A DNA stretch of 64,000 nt from Aphrocallistes beatrix (taxonomy: Eukaryota > Porifera > Hexactinellida > Sceptrulophora > Aphrocallistidae). The stretch spans positions 806,001-870,000 of the forward strand of contig OY725490.1 of the NCBI GenBank assembly GCA_963281255.1. The letters run 5' to 3'. Below are positions 32,298 through 41,958 of the stretch, one piece after another; position 1 is the stretch's first letter, and each line of letters starts with the position of its first letter. Made by a program: the position numbers and the translations under genes. The notes beneath the pieces are model-generated. The model was not told where the DNA came from. It ran no database searches and saw only the letters and a list, made by a program, of their open reading frames with translations.

Positions 32298-33516
32298 AGC
32301 CCACCATACACGATGCAACAAAGTTGTTGCATCGTGTATGTTAAAATTTCCATGCAACAAAAGTTGCATGCAACATCGTTGCATGCAACTTTGTTGCATC
32401 GTCTATGTTAAAAGTTGCATGCAACATTGTTGCATGCAATTTTGTTGCATCGTGTATGGTGAATTTTTCATGCAACATTGTTGCATGCAACATGTTGCAT
32501 GAAAGTAGAGCATTGCTCTACTTCCATGCAACAAAGTTGCATGGAATTTCAAAATACTTGTTTTTCCTAATTGTTTAGTATTGAAAACCACAACTGATAG
32601 CAGATGGTTAAATCGAGATAACTTTAGTACTAAAGTGAGGTTAGGATTTCAATCAAGCAAGCCTGGATTTGGTTTACCGGCTAACCGTCGTCGATCTCGG
32701 TTAACAGTTAAGAAAATCTTAGATCGGCTAGCCGATCTGCTTTATTTTCTAAATATTTACGCTAATTTCATTGTTTTTCGACCGAGATTCATGAATATTA
32801 CTTCTAAAAAATTAGTAATACATCATAATTTCTATTTTTAATCATATAGTATATCTCGAGACAGCTGAAAATTATCAAATTGATCACTAGCAGGTTAAAT
32901 ATTAGTCTAAAAATGCATATTTCAACCAATTAATATGGACATCGGTTAACCGGTTAACCGCCCTAGAGGAAACCAAAATAACCGAGCCCTAAAATCGGTT
33001 AACCACTCTGAATCAAGTAAGCAACAAGGGAACACTTTCAATAATAATACTTGTACTTGTAGTAAATTCCTTTATATGATAAAGTCGATCCATTCAATAA
33101 CCAAATTGTAAACCAAAATTGCCAAACCTTATTATCACTGGACAGACGAAAAACTTTTATATATAGATTTGTATCAAGTACGGCCTTATCTTTACAACCT
33201 CCGACGAAGTTTAAAATAATCAAGAATGAGGAAACGAGAAGACTTTTAAAAAATCATAATATGGATTGAAAATAGCTATTTATCAATTTCAATTATATTT
33301 ATAAATTAGTATATGCATACTGTACACAACAATATGATTTTCCATGCAACAAGTTGCGCGAGAATGAATATTTCATGCAACAAAGTTGCATGGAAATAAT
33401 GTTGCATGCAAAATTTTGCATGCAACATTGTTGCATCGTGTATGTTGACTTGTTGCATGCAACAAAGTTGTATGCAATAGTTGCATGCAACAAAGTTGCA
33501 TCGTGTATGGTGGGCT
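32298..33516. mobile_element. PIF/Harbinger-like element with GTTGCATGCAAC arrays
   Basis: A 1219-bp element with inverted ends AGCCCACCATACACGATGCA and TGCATCGTGTATGGTGGGCT, flanked by TAA on both sides. The paralogous pseudogene site reads CAAgag without the insert, consistent with a 3-bp TWA duplication. Each end carries 4-8 tandem palindromes of GTTGCATGCAAC. The middle has CGGTTAACCG palindromes and possibly a second nested element. No transposase is seen, so the assignment rests on target duplication and TIRs. Confidence 0.7.
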
Positions 33517-34161
33517 TAAGAGTTAAACTCTATGTCTCTATAAATCAGCTCACTCTTCCTATCAATGCAAATTGTATTGGAGTTGTTACATCCTTTAACT
33601 TCATTCTAGACAGTGGTGTCTTGAAGATGTATTCCATCTCTCTTTCACTATCATCTTCGTATCAGTATTGCATATCTCGAGATAATATATGTAATAGACT
33701 CACTTGAATAACCACTTACAGTATATTCTCATAATATAGGAACTTGGTTATTCAAATATACTATATACAACTTATACGGTCCTAGAACACTATATAGAAG
33801 CAACAAGGGAATCTAAATCTCATGGAGGAAATTTAATCTTATCTGAGTAATACAAAGCAGTTCCGATTGTTAATGTTTGCTTTAAACGAGTAGAGTGCCG
33901 AAACTATTTAGGTTGGAGACATTATACAGTTAATTGTTGTAATCAAATAATTATTCTAGCTTCAAGTTAAGATCGAAATAATTATTAAATAATTCGATCC
34001 AAAAGAAACTTTGTTGAGTAAATATGAACTTTTATTAACTGAGTATTTATTTTTCGCAAATAAAGATTTACAAAATTAACAATGACAGCATAACATATAG
34101 ATAAGATTTAGATTATTCTAGCAACTGGCTTGACAAATATATTTTGGTATATTCATAGGAG

Positions 34162-35430
34162 TTAGAAAGCTCGAAGTTTTGCACCTCCCTTATTATTCAG
34201 TATGATGATTCTCCCTTTGAGGTCAACTGAAATTCCTCTCGGATTCTCTAATTCTCCGTTTCCTCCAATGCTCTGAATCAGTATTCCTTCTGGAGAGAAT
34301 ATTCTAATACAGTTACCTTCATAGTCGCTCACCAGAATATTTTCATAGGAATCCAGACAGAAATATTTAGAATACTTGATGTTGCTTCCTGTAACTATGG
34401 AGCGTATGAGAGTTCCATCCAGTTGGAATATCTGTATAGGATCTGGATGGTGCATTTTCAAATTGAAATGACGAAATAGAATAAATATTTGTTGTTTATT
34501 CAACATAATGTCTTGAGGAGCTGTGTTCTCATCAAAGGAGATAGGCTGGAGTGTAATACTTTTGATATATTTTAGATTGAGATCATATACAGTCACTGTC
34601 GACGAGTCAAACGAACAAGTGTAGAGCTTCATATCTTCTATAGATAGCGAATAAATCGGTAAAAATCGGAATTTCAAAATCTTTATAGTATCACCTTCCG
34701 TGTTAAGTTTATAGAGATCTCCGTGTGATGAAGCATAAATGTATTCTCCCTGTGTCTGCATAGAGTCAATATACCCGATTGATTTATTGAATAGAGTTGA
34801 ACGGTGTTCACCATCAATACTGAATACTTGGATTTTAGAACCCGAATTTGCGTCTCCTATATAGATCCACTGACTGTTCTTGTCAATACAAATTGCATTG
34901 GAGTAGTGACTTAGCAGATTACCTCCTTTACCTTCATTCCATAGAGGTAGAGTCCTGGTGAAGTAGGGATTTGGAGTTTTAGTTATGTGGCAGCTGTCTT
35001 CTAGTATCTTCTGTATATTTTTCATGTGACAGTTGAGATATGAGACTCGTGGAAAGAAAGTTTGTTCTGAGAGAATTTTATCTATTTGATTCTGAATACT
35101 GGATAACTGCTGTTCAAGAATATCATTCAGTACGTTTGTCTGTAACTTCTTCTCTGTCTCTTCTTTCTGTTGAGTCAGCTGTTCCAGACTCTCTCTACGC
35201 TCTTCTACCTTTACTAAGATGTCAGCTGTGATGGCATCTAGCTCTGCAATGAGTTTCTCTTCTCTTTGCACCAAAATTTGGTGGAGGTGTTGGAAAGTGG
35301 TTTTGAGTTTTTGCTTCTCTACTGCCACTTCTCGGGCAATCTGTTCTTTCTCTAACTCTATGATGGACATGATTTGAGTCTCTGGTGTTTCAGATTCTTG
35401 TTGTTTCAGCTTCTGGTATCTCGCTGCCAT
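34162..35430 (-). CDS. TRIM-like coiled-coil/beta-propeller protein 5
   Basis: Intronless, 422 aa. The N-terminus differs slightly (MAARYQKLKQQESETPETQI) and one coil heptad is shortened (ELEKEQIAREVAVEKQ). Linker NPYFTRTLPLWNEGKG, propeller blades (YASSHGDLYKLNTEGDTIK, LYTCSFDSSTVTVYDLNL) and conserved end ENILVSDYEGNCIRIFSPEG, GISVDLKGRIIILN, then AKLRAF. It is the most upstream member of the minus-strand array visible here. Confidence 0.8.
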   Translation of the reverse strand: MAARYQKLKQQESETPETQIMSIIELEKEQIAREVAVEKQKLKTTFQHLHQILVQREEKLIAELDAITADILVKVEERRESLEQLTQQKEETEKKLQTNVLNDILEQQLSSIQNQIDKILSEQTFFPRVSYLNCHMKNIQKILEDSCHITKTPNPYFTRTLPLWNEGKGGNLLSHYSNAICIDKNSQWIYIGDANSGSKIQVFSIDGEHRSTLFNKSIGYIDSMQTQGEYIYASSHGDLYKLNTEGDTIKILKFRFLPIYSLSIEDMKLYTCSFDSSTVTVYDLNLKYIKSITLQPISFDENTAPQDIMLNKQQIFILFRHFNLKMHHPDPIQIFQLDGTLIRSIVTGSNIKYSKYFCLDSYENILVSDYEGNCIRIFSPEGILIQSIGGNGELENPRGISVDLKGRIIILNNKGGAKLRAF

Positions 35431-35479
35431 TTCTACTATCTCACTGTTATTGTATTTTTTAGTATTTAGTTTGCAATCT

Positions 35480-35525
35480 TATTTATACTATTCTCTCCAT
35501 GGGTTAGCCATTAGAACTGAAAATG
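35480..35525 (-). promoter_or_regulatory. TATA box plus GAAA element
   Basis: TATAAATA at 35480-35487 (50-57 bp before the ATG) and CTGAAAATG at 35517-35525, one base different from the family consensus. Confidence 0.6.
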
Positions 35526-35865
35526 TTTACATCACTCACTAGCATTGCTCTGTTACTCATTACAGAATCAGTTTATTTAATCAGTTTCATAATTATACTT
35601 TCAGTTCCAAACGTTTTGCATTCAGTTTCAATTTAGCACAGAAGTGATTCATAGTTACTGTTTAGTATCATAGTTCATTAGATTATATTTCTAATCATTA
35701 GATTATATTTCTAATATATTTCTAATTGGAATTAACATTGAATATTTGTATCTATCATTCCATACTATGTCGACACTTGAAAGGAACGTCATTTAAGCAA
35801 CCAAGATATCTATTGTATTTTGTTGACTATTCTACAATTGCAGAATACAAAATTATTTATTTATT

Positions 35866-35970
35866 TAACCCTAAACAAATTAGCAAAATCTTATTAAATG
35901 TGAAGAATGTAGCTGAAACCCTGTTGTTGATCTCAGATGTTGGGATAAAGATACTGACACAAAGTGTTAA
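35866..35970 (-). pseudogene. Small propeller-pseudogene remnant, copy 3
   Basis: About 100 bp match 26205-26300 ('gatctcagatgttgggataaa', 'gacacaaagtgtt'). This is the end of the same relic in the upstream-most repeat unit. Confidence 0.5.
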
Positions 35971-36089
35971 AGCGTGTATGCACTATAATTATGAAAAAGC
36001 GAGTAATTAAATTGATATAAATTTTGCTTATACTCGTATAAGTTGATAATCATTTTTTTGAAAATCAAACTTTATCGCTTAATCACAAT

Positions 36090-36573
36090 TCAGTTTGCAT
36101 TGAGTTGATCCCAGTTCTCATTCAACCATGAATTAGTATCAAGTACCACTATGCCACCTGATACAATGGATAGCATAGATAACACAGACACTATTACTCC
36201 CAGGCGTATTTCCTTACGCTCAATGTAAGTGGAGTTCTCATTCTTGTTAGATTCCAACAGATAGCAGCTGGATACTCAGCTAGGATGGAGAAGGAATGGT
36301 GAGTGAGAGGAAAAGCTGTGTCACTCCTAAGCCGATGTGTCCCAGATAGAAGTTAGCGACGCCTAACAGTCTGTGGAATGTATGCAGCAGGAGAACTGTC
36401 ACCCAATCAGCTGCTGTGCTCTCACACACTCCTTTGCTTATAATAATATTAACTGTAGGATTCCATAAAAAAATATCTAGCAAGTTTTTTGTTTCAGGAA
36501 TGAGGGTAAGATTCAGGCTTGGCTTACTACATAATATTCCCAGATAAAGGCCCACAATACAGTTTGTGTTCAT
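36090..36573 (-). CDS. Cytochrome b561/FRRS1-like C-terminal exons
   Basis: Two exon-like pieces. Around 36330-36440 the minus strand reads ADWVTVLLLHTFHRLLGVAN, then FYLGHIGLG: a membrane helix with the His-Arg-x-x-Gly pattern typical of b561-type ferric reductase helices. 36090-36267, after a pyrimidine-rich tract and CCAG, reads KEIRLGVIVSVLSMLSIVSG and a hydrophilic end to a stop. Frames cannot be joined without an intron between them, and exact junctions are uncertain. Upstream exons may lie in the 36.6-39.5 kb repeats or be lost, so it could be a pseudogene. Confidence 0.4.
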
Positions 36574-36631
36574 TAGAACCGTTACTCGTATTTTCTCTTC
36601 CAGCCTGTTCAGTACTTATGTATGTCAGCTG

Positions 36632-37150
36632 CAGAGTTGCACGCGGGCCGAAATTTGTAACCGCGGCCCGCAACTTTAAGTTAACCCGGCCCGCGGCCCG
36701 CAAGAAGCCCGCATAAATATTTTTGCCCGCTTTGTAAGTTATAAACTATAAACATATTAAGTAGACTAAATATTCATGTTTCAAAATGTGCCAAGTCCTG
36801 CTCGATGAGCAGCTGCTATAAATTCTAACGAATTGACATATTTTGGTGAAAGAAGCGACTTTCGTGAGATTAATATCATTCCGGTGTGTGAAATGTCACG
36901 TTTGGATTGCGCAGAAGTGTCCGGACAGCATAGAACATGTAGAGCCAGTCTTCCCAAGATGGGAAAGCGGTGTTGGACTGTGGCCCAATAGGTCAGGGGA
37001 TTTTCTTGTAAGTATTCTATAATTGGTCCCTCGTGACAATTAAAAACATTGACTCGGTTGTTGGTTGTCGCGGGGAGTCCTGCCAAGATTTCCAGCCCGC
37101 GGAGCCCGCAAACTATTATATTCGGCCCGCACGGCCCGCGTGCAACTCTG
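36632..37150. mobile_element. hAT-like element carrying a transposase remnant
   Basis: Inverted ends CAGAGTTGCACGCGGGCC and GGCCCGCGTGCAACTCTG, with subterminal GCGGCCCGC repeats. A shorter sister is at 55077-55442. The flanking target duplication is not clear. Confidence 0.75.
36781..37086 (-). pseudogene. hAT transposase C-terminal (dimerisation) fragment
   Basis: 101 aa matching the hATC dimerisation region: ENPLTYWATVQHRFPILGRL, LALHVLCCPDTSAQSKRDIS and LISRKSLLSP. The family's usual pattern is PLxWW...FPxLxxLA...PATSAxSERxFS. The N-terminal zinc finger and catalytic core are absent. Confidence 0.8.
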
Positions 37151-37734
37151 GACTCAGCTGAGCAGTTGGTAGTCTCTCATCAAACTCCCTTGGAATTCTT
37201 CGAATGCAGAACTTCAAGTCGTCCTCTACCTTCCCTATCAACTGCAGATGATAACTACTGATATAGAAACTGATACCCACTAGCTGCCCTCCCGTATGTA
37301 TCGGTACTAAAGGAATGGTTGCTGGAATTCACCAAGTCCAGGACGAAGCCAGGCCAAATAAAATACGTCCGTGGCCCTTACTAGGATTCGGTTTGGATCG
37401 GTCCAATATGCATCGTCATCGAAACTGTTGTATTAGGAAATTGAAACTTTGAAACTTCAAATTGAACGTGTATGCATTCAATATGGCACGTGTAAATGCT
37501 CCACTATACTTTTGATCTTTCGTTTGATTATTTCGATGGAATATATAGCAATACTCGTAGTGATTTTTAGAAGGTCAGTTCTAACTAACCTGTATACATA
37601 TCTCCTATTTTTAAAAATGAGAACTACTCATCTTTCAGCGTTTGAGAATTTTTTCTTGAACAAAAATAGGTAAATGACAAATTTTAACTAAAATGATGGC
37701 AATATTCGTTGAAAATCTAACACTTTCAGCATAA

Positions 37735-38335
37735 TTATCAAATGCATAAGAAGGTAAACAATGTATAACATTGTACTCAGGCAAATAATACTATTCATTG
37801 AGTTACACAGACCTATACGGTGATTCATTAGATATGTTCAAGTATGACAAATTCAAAAATGTTGAATTCAAATCTTAAGTCAAACTTTAGTATCTTAAAC
37901 CGTTTAAACGTGTTGCCTTGAATGGAATGATCAAATTTAGCACTATTTGTATGGGAAAGAATAAGGAAGAAGTGCCCAAATGTTTTTGTTTGGTTTGTGT
38001 ATCATTACTAGCATGTCTTTAGTGCCAAACTCAAAAACTATTGTACTTTTATCAAATACATAAGAAGGTAAGCAATAAGTATAATATTGCAATGCAAATA
38101 ACGTATGCTTCAATTCATAAATCCAGCTTACACCATTTTGCTATGTCTTTACTGTGGAGATAATGGCTCTCTTGCTTTATCAAATACATAAGAAGGTAAG
38201 CATAGTATAATATTACAATGCACATGACCCACGCATCAAATCATTAATCCAGTTTATCGTTGCTTCTACTAAGTATTGAATATCACAATTACAAATTATT
38301 TTGCATTATCAAATATATGAGAAGGTAAGCTATAA
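37735..38335 (+). repeat. Tandem repeat of about 130 bp with splice-donor-like core
   Basis: Four copies of 'tatcaaatacataagaaggtaagc' spaced about 128 bp apart at the right (38065, 38193, 38322) and one farther left (37751). Two more occur at 39862 and 40105, just upstream of copine. Each core AAG|GTAAGC is a perfect 5' splice site; no open frame connects them. Confidence 0.7.
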
Positions 38336-38339
38336 TCTA

Positions 38340-38729
38340 AAGTATTCGTCAAATAGTGTGAAAATATGTATATAAATGTGTGAAAATATGCACATAATAT
38401 TTTTATTGCTATACATTATGATACATTTAAGATATTAAACATAAGTTGTGCTTTTGAAGTATTAATAACAATGGCAATCTATTGTAGCGTCATACAATGA
38501 TTTCTATTGTGATAGTGTAGTAATCTATTTTGTATAGAAAAGGTGTAAAAAATTGTTTTCCATTTTTGCAGAGGTGTGAAAATTTCACTTAAATTTTCGA
38601 ATTAATCATAGATTCATTATTTGACACCTACATGCCAATTTTCGTATCTCTACGACTTGCCAATTCTTCAATCAATTCGGACAAACAAACAAACAAACAA
38701 ACAACATCCTAGCGTTTTATTATATTAGA
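38340..38729 (-). mobile_element. Helitron-like element, copy B3 (fragment)
   Basis: Inverse orientation: 'gtgtgaaaatatg' blocks, then 'ccaattcttcaatcaattcg', (ACAA)n and the TC terminus as TCTAATATAATAAAACGCTAGG on the minus strand, preceded by A. The GC-rich end is missing. Confidence 0.6.
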
Positions 38730-39780
38730 TATGACTTAGCTCTATCTTAGTAATCTTAAGTCTGTGATACACATTTGAAAACATCTCGAATCGATAACAA
38801 GCGGTTAGTAAAATGTCCAATAAAAATGTTCTTGTATTATTGTTCATGTTGATTTTGTCTAAAGCTGAATTATAGAAGTAATGGAATATATTTGTTTCGA
38901 GATTATTCAGGAAATACGTTCATTTCCATACTTAGTAGCAGTTGACTTGATAAGGAATGTTCAACACATGATGTTAAAGTAGACCCTCAAAATAGAGGAA
39001 TTACACTTCCCATGATCAATCTCATCACTAAGAGAATGCAGCTTCAGTTTGTGTTGATACGAACCATCTTCTCTCTCCCAGCCTGTTCAGCACTGATGTA
39101 TATTAGTTGAATAGGTGGTAGTATCACATAAAACGGTAATGCGTCAATGGTTCGACTTTTTAGAAAAGGAAATAGTTCGACTTTTTGTCATTAGGATAAA
39201 TGGTGGTTTTTATGTGAACTATTTCCTTTTTTGGAAAGTCGAACTATCTCCGGTTTTCTGCGAACTATTTCCACCATACCCATAAAACTCTACTAGAATC
39301 CTCCGAAACTTAGAACTTCAAGTTGTTCTCTACCTTCCCTACCAACTGCAGAGATGGTAACTCCTGATATAGAAACTGAGACCCTCCAGCTGTCTCCTCG
39401 TTTGTGTCGGTACCAGGAGCGGTTGCTGGATTGGAAGAAATTCCGGGGCACCTACTATGATTTGGTTTGGATCAGTCCAATATATCGGAATCCGTCCCGG
39501 GAATTAGGCATCTTAACTCGTCCCGTCCCGGAAATCAGGTCCATTAGGCATGCTCTCGAAACTGTTGTATTAGGAAATTGAAAATTCAATTTGAATCTAT
39601 ATGCATTAAATATATCACGTCTAAATCAGGGAATTATCTAGGAGCGTGAGATGCTCCTTTAGGCGTATGATTTTATGCACAATCATGTTTAAGAGCGCAA
39701 AATTTTGGAATATTCTCTTATATACGTATATCTTAATTAAGCTCGACGTAGATACGCTTCTCTACGTCGAGCTGTATAAT
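38730..39780. other. Intergenic, with segmental duplication copy 2
   Basis: 39010-39480 is the second copy of the 36560-37420 duplication, carrying a palindromic insert (39115-39280, 'gaaatagttcgacttttt'). 39485-39555 holds two CCGTCCCGGAAATTAGG units. Elsewhere nothing is recognised. Confidence 0.55.
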
Positions 39781-40199
39781 AACCTGGAAATCCAGCTTAC
39801 ACCATTTTGCTATGTCTTTACTGTGGAGATAAAAGCTCTCTGCTTTATCAAATGCATAAGAAGGTAAGCATAGTATAATATTACAATGCACATGACCCAC
39901 GCATCAAACCATTAATCTACACTTGTAGTTTATTGTTGCTTCTACTAAGTATTGAATATCACAATTAAAATCTTATAATATTGCTGTGTATAATATTGCT
40001 ATGTACTACTAGATAACGTATGCTTCAAATCATAATACAGTTTATACCATTTACTATGTCTTTAATGTTAGAGATAAAAGCTCTTTGCTTTATCAAATAC
40101 ATAAGAAGGTAAGCAATAGATATAGTATTGCTGAGTCAATGACACACGCAATAACTCATAAATAGAGTTTATGCTTTTACTAATACAAAGAGATGTGTT
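39780..40199 (+). repeat. Two further copies of the AAGGTAAGC repeat
   Basis: Copies at 39862 and 40105 of the unit described at 37735-38335, with the same 'catgacccacgcatcaaa' and 'accattt.ctatgtcttta' stretches. The last one ends about 100 bp before the copine TATA box. Confidence 0.65.
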
Positions 40200-40248
40200 T
40201 ATAGTGTGCAGGTATGGTTACAGTTTATCGTACACGTTCATCAAATTG

Positions 40249-40256
40249 TATAAATA
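40249..40256 (+). promoter_or_regulatory. TATA box of the copine gene
   Basis: TATAAATA, 44-51 bp upstream of the copine ATG; spacing and sequence equal those of the coiled-coil genes. Confidence 0.6.
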
Positions 40257-40299
40257 AAACATTGACTTTTTAGATTTTCAAACTTTCTCTCAACCAATA

Positions 40300-41958
40300 A
40301 TGGCAACTGACGCAAAGATTACGGTCCAACCATTTCTCTATGAAGATGATTGTACTTCGATGCTAGAGATATCCATTGAATGCTTCGATGTCCCAAAAAT
40401 GGACCTGATGTCTGAATCAGATCCGTTTGTGACAATTTTCCAAAAAGAAAAGGATTCGTACACTAAAATCGGCGAAACAGAGGTGAAGCAAAACAACAAA
40501 AATCCCAAATTTGAAAAAGTCTTCCTGATGAAGTACTGCTTCGAGGAAGAACAGATTTTGAAGTTCACTTGTGAAGATTTCTGTCGTATGGGCAAGAATA
40601 AGTTTATTGGAGAGGTACAAATTCGGATGGGGGAGTTGGCGAGCTCTGGGGAGCCAATCTTGATGGATCTGAAAGACGGAGCGAAAGACCGCGGAAAGAT
40701 TAAGCTGTTTGCGGAGGAAACCAATGGGATCAAATCGAAAGTCAAATTTTCTACTCAGTGTAAAAACCTAGATAAGAAAGATTTCATGGGCAAATCGGAT
40801 CCGTATTTTGAGGTGCGAAAGCTGAGAGAAGATAAACACACCGCCCTTGTTTACAAGAGTGAGGTGATTAAAAATACTTTGAACCCAACTTTCAAACCTT
40901 TTGAAGTAGGAATGTGGTTGCTATGCTCCGGTGACATTCACACAACGCTGAAATTCGATGTTTTTGATTGGAATATGGCTGGAGGCCCAGATCCGATTGG
41001 AACCTTCTCCACCTCTCTAGCAGAAATCAACTCCGGAACGGAAGAATTTGAAATTTTCAACCCAGAAAAGCAGAAAAAGAAAGGAAAGAATTCAGGAATT
41101 TTCAAATTCACGAAGGTCGAAATCAATCCCGTTCATACATTCGTTGATTACCTCAAAGGTGGCTTGGATATTCAACTGATCGTCGCGATTGACTTTACCG
41201 GTTCGAATGGTGACCCTGCAGACCCCAAGTCGCTCCATTACATCGGCTCGCCAGATAACGAATACGTCGAAACCATCAAAAGTGTCGGGAACGTCCTGAT
41301 ACCTTATGATACAGACCAAAAGATTCCAGCTCTGGGATTTGGAGCTAAATTGCCTCCGTATTATGTTAAAGCCAGCCATTGCTTCAACTTGAATGAAAAG
41401 GAGGATCCAGAAGTGGAGGGAGTGGAAGGGATTTTGGAAGCTTACAAGCAAACCCTCTCAATGTGTCGTCTCTCCGGACCATCTCGCTTCGGAGAGATCC
41501 TCACGTATGCTAAAGATGTCGCTGAGAAACGCGTTAAAGAGTATGCACACACTATCCTCCTCATCATAACCGATGGAACTGTTGATGATATGACTCGTAG
41601 CACGGATCTGATCGTTGACTCTTCAGGTTTACCTTTGTCAATCGTGATCGTGGGTGTGGGAGGAGCAGACTTTTCTAATATGCACAAGCTAGACGCTGAT
41701 GATGAAAATCTAATCCATTCGAAAACTGGACAGAAGATGAGAAGTGATATTGTCCAGTTTGTCCCGATGCGAGAGGTTAAAAATAACGCGAAACAGTTTG
41801 ACCTCGCTAAGGAAGTGCTTGCGGAAGTTCCAGGCCAACTGACACATTATATGTCTAGCAATTGCATTCCGCCGAGGCCACCTGTTGCTAGGAGATTCAT
41901 GAATATCCCACCGCCATTTAATCGCTCTCCTTCTTTATCGGGTGAGGATTCTCAGTGA
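40300..41958 (+). CDS. Copine, single exon
   Basis: 552 aa, full family length, no intron. C2A spans residues about 15-140 (DVPKMDLMSESDPFV, NPKFEKVF), C2B about 145-275 (LDKKDFMGKSDPYFEV, NPTFKPFE, LKFDVFDWN), and the copine vWA domain about 295-520, starting AIDFTGSNGDPADPKSLHY with a MIDAS-like DxTxS motif and continuing LPPYYVKASHCFNLN, YAHTILLIITDG and SIVIVGVGGADF. Copines are cytosolic proteins that move to membranes when Ca2+ binds the C2 domains. In C2A the third loop (CEDFCRMGKNKFIG) lacks the usual second and third Asp, so C2A Ca2+ binding may be weak; C2B keeps D-W-N...D. The Pro-rich C-terminus is the variable tail. Confidence 0.95.
   Translation: MATDAKITVQPFLYEDDCTSMLEISIECFDVPKMDLMSESDPFVTIFQKEKDSYTKIGETEVKQNNKNPKFEKVFLMKYCFEEEQILKFTCEDFCRMGKNKFIGEVQIRMGELASSGEPILMDLKDGAKDRGKIKLFAEETNGIKSKVKFSTQCKNLDKKDFMGKSDPYFEVRKLREDKHTALVYKSEVIKNTLNPTFKPFEVGMWLLCSGDIHTTLKFDVFDWNMAGGPDPIGTFSTSLAEINSGTEEFEIFNPEKQKKKGKNSGIFKFTKVEINPVHTFVDYLKGGLDIQLIVAIDFTGSNGDPADPKSLHYIGSPDNEYVETIKSVGNVLIPYDTDQKIPALGFGAKLPPYYVKASHCFNLNEKEDPEVEGVEGILEAYKQTLSMCRLSGPSRFGEILTYAKDVAEKRVKEYAHTILLIITDGTVDDMTRSTDLIVDSSGLPLSIVIVGVGGADFSNMHKLDADDENLIHSKTGQKMRSDIVQFVPMREVKNNAKQFDLAKEVLAEVPGQLTHYMSSNCIPPRPPVARRFMNIPPPFNRSPSLSGEDSQ

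Larger units (their letters stand above)
31440..33632 (-). pseudogene. Decayed propeller gene, copy 2, broken by two insertions
   Basis: Matches the 26233-26880 pseudogene in three pieces: 31440-31666, about 32210-32297 and 33517-33632. They are separated by a Helitron-like element and a PIF/Harbinger-like element. It also has small deletions. It lies in the same position relative to the next array gene as copy 1, so pseudogene and gene duplicated as one unit. Confidence 0.65.
36560..37420. repeat. Segmental duplication, copy 1
   Basis: Sequence around 36575-36630 and 37160-37420 (cctgttcagtacttatgtat; ctctaccttccctatcaact; ggatcggtccaatat) matches 39010-39480. The copies are separated by different insertions: a hAT element here, a palindromic insert (about 39115-39280) there. 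Confidence 0.65.

Noticed and set aside
32298-32550. CRISPR-like array
   Set aside because: Units are contiguous palindromes without unique spacers, at the end of a TIR transposon in animal DNA.
40300-41958. Copine as a bacterial or transposon cargo gene
   Set aside because: Codon usage, TATA spacing and poly(A) signal are in keeping with the neighbouring animal genes.
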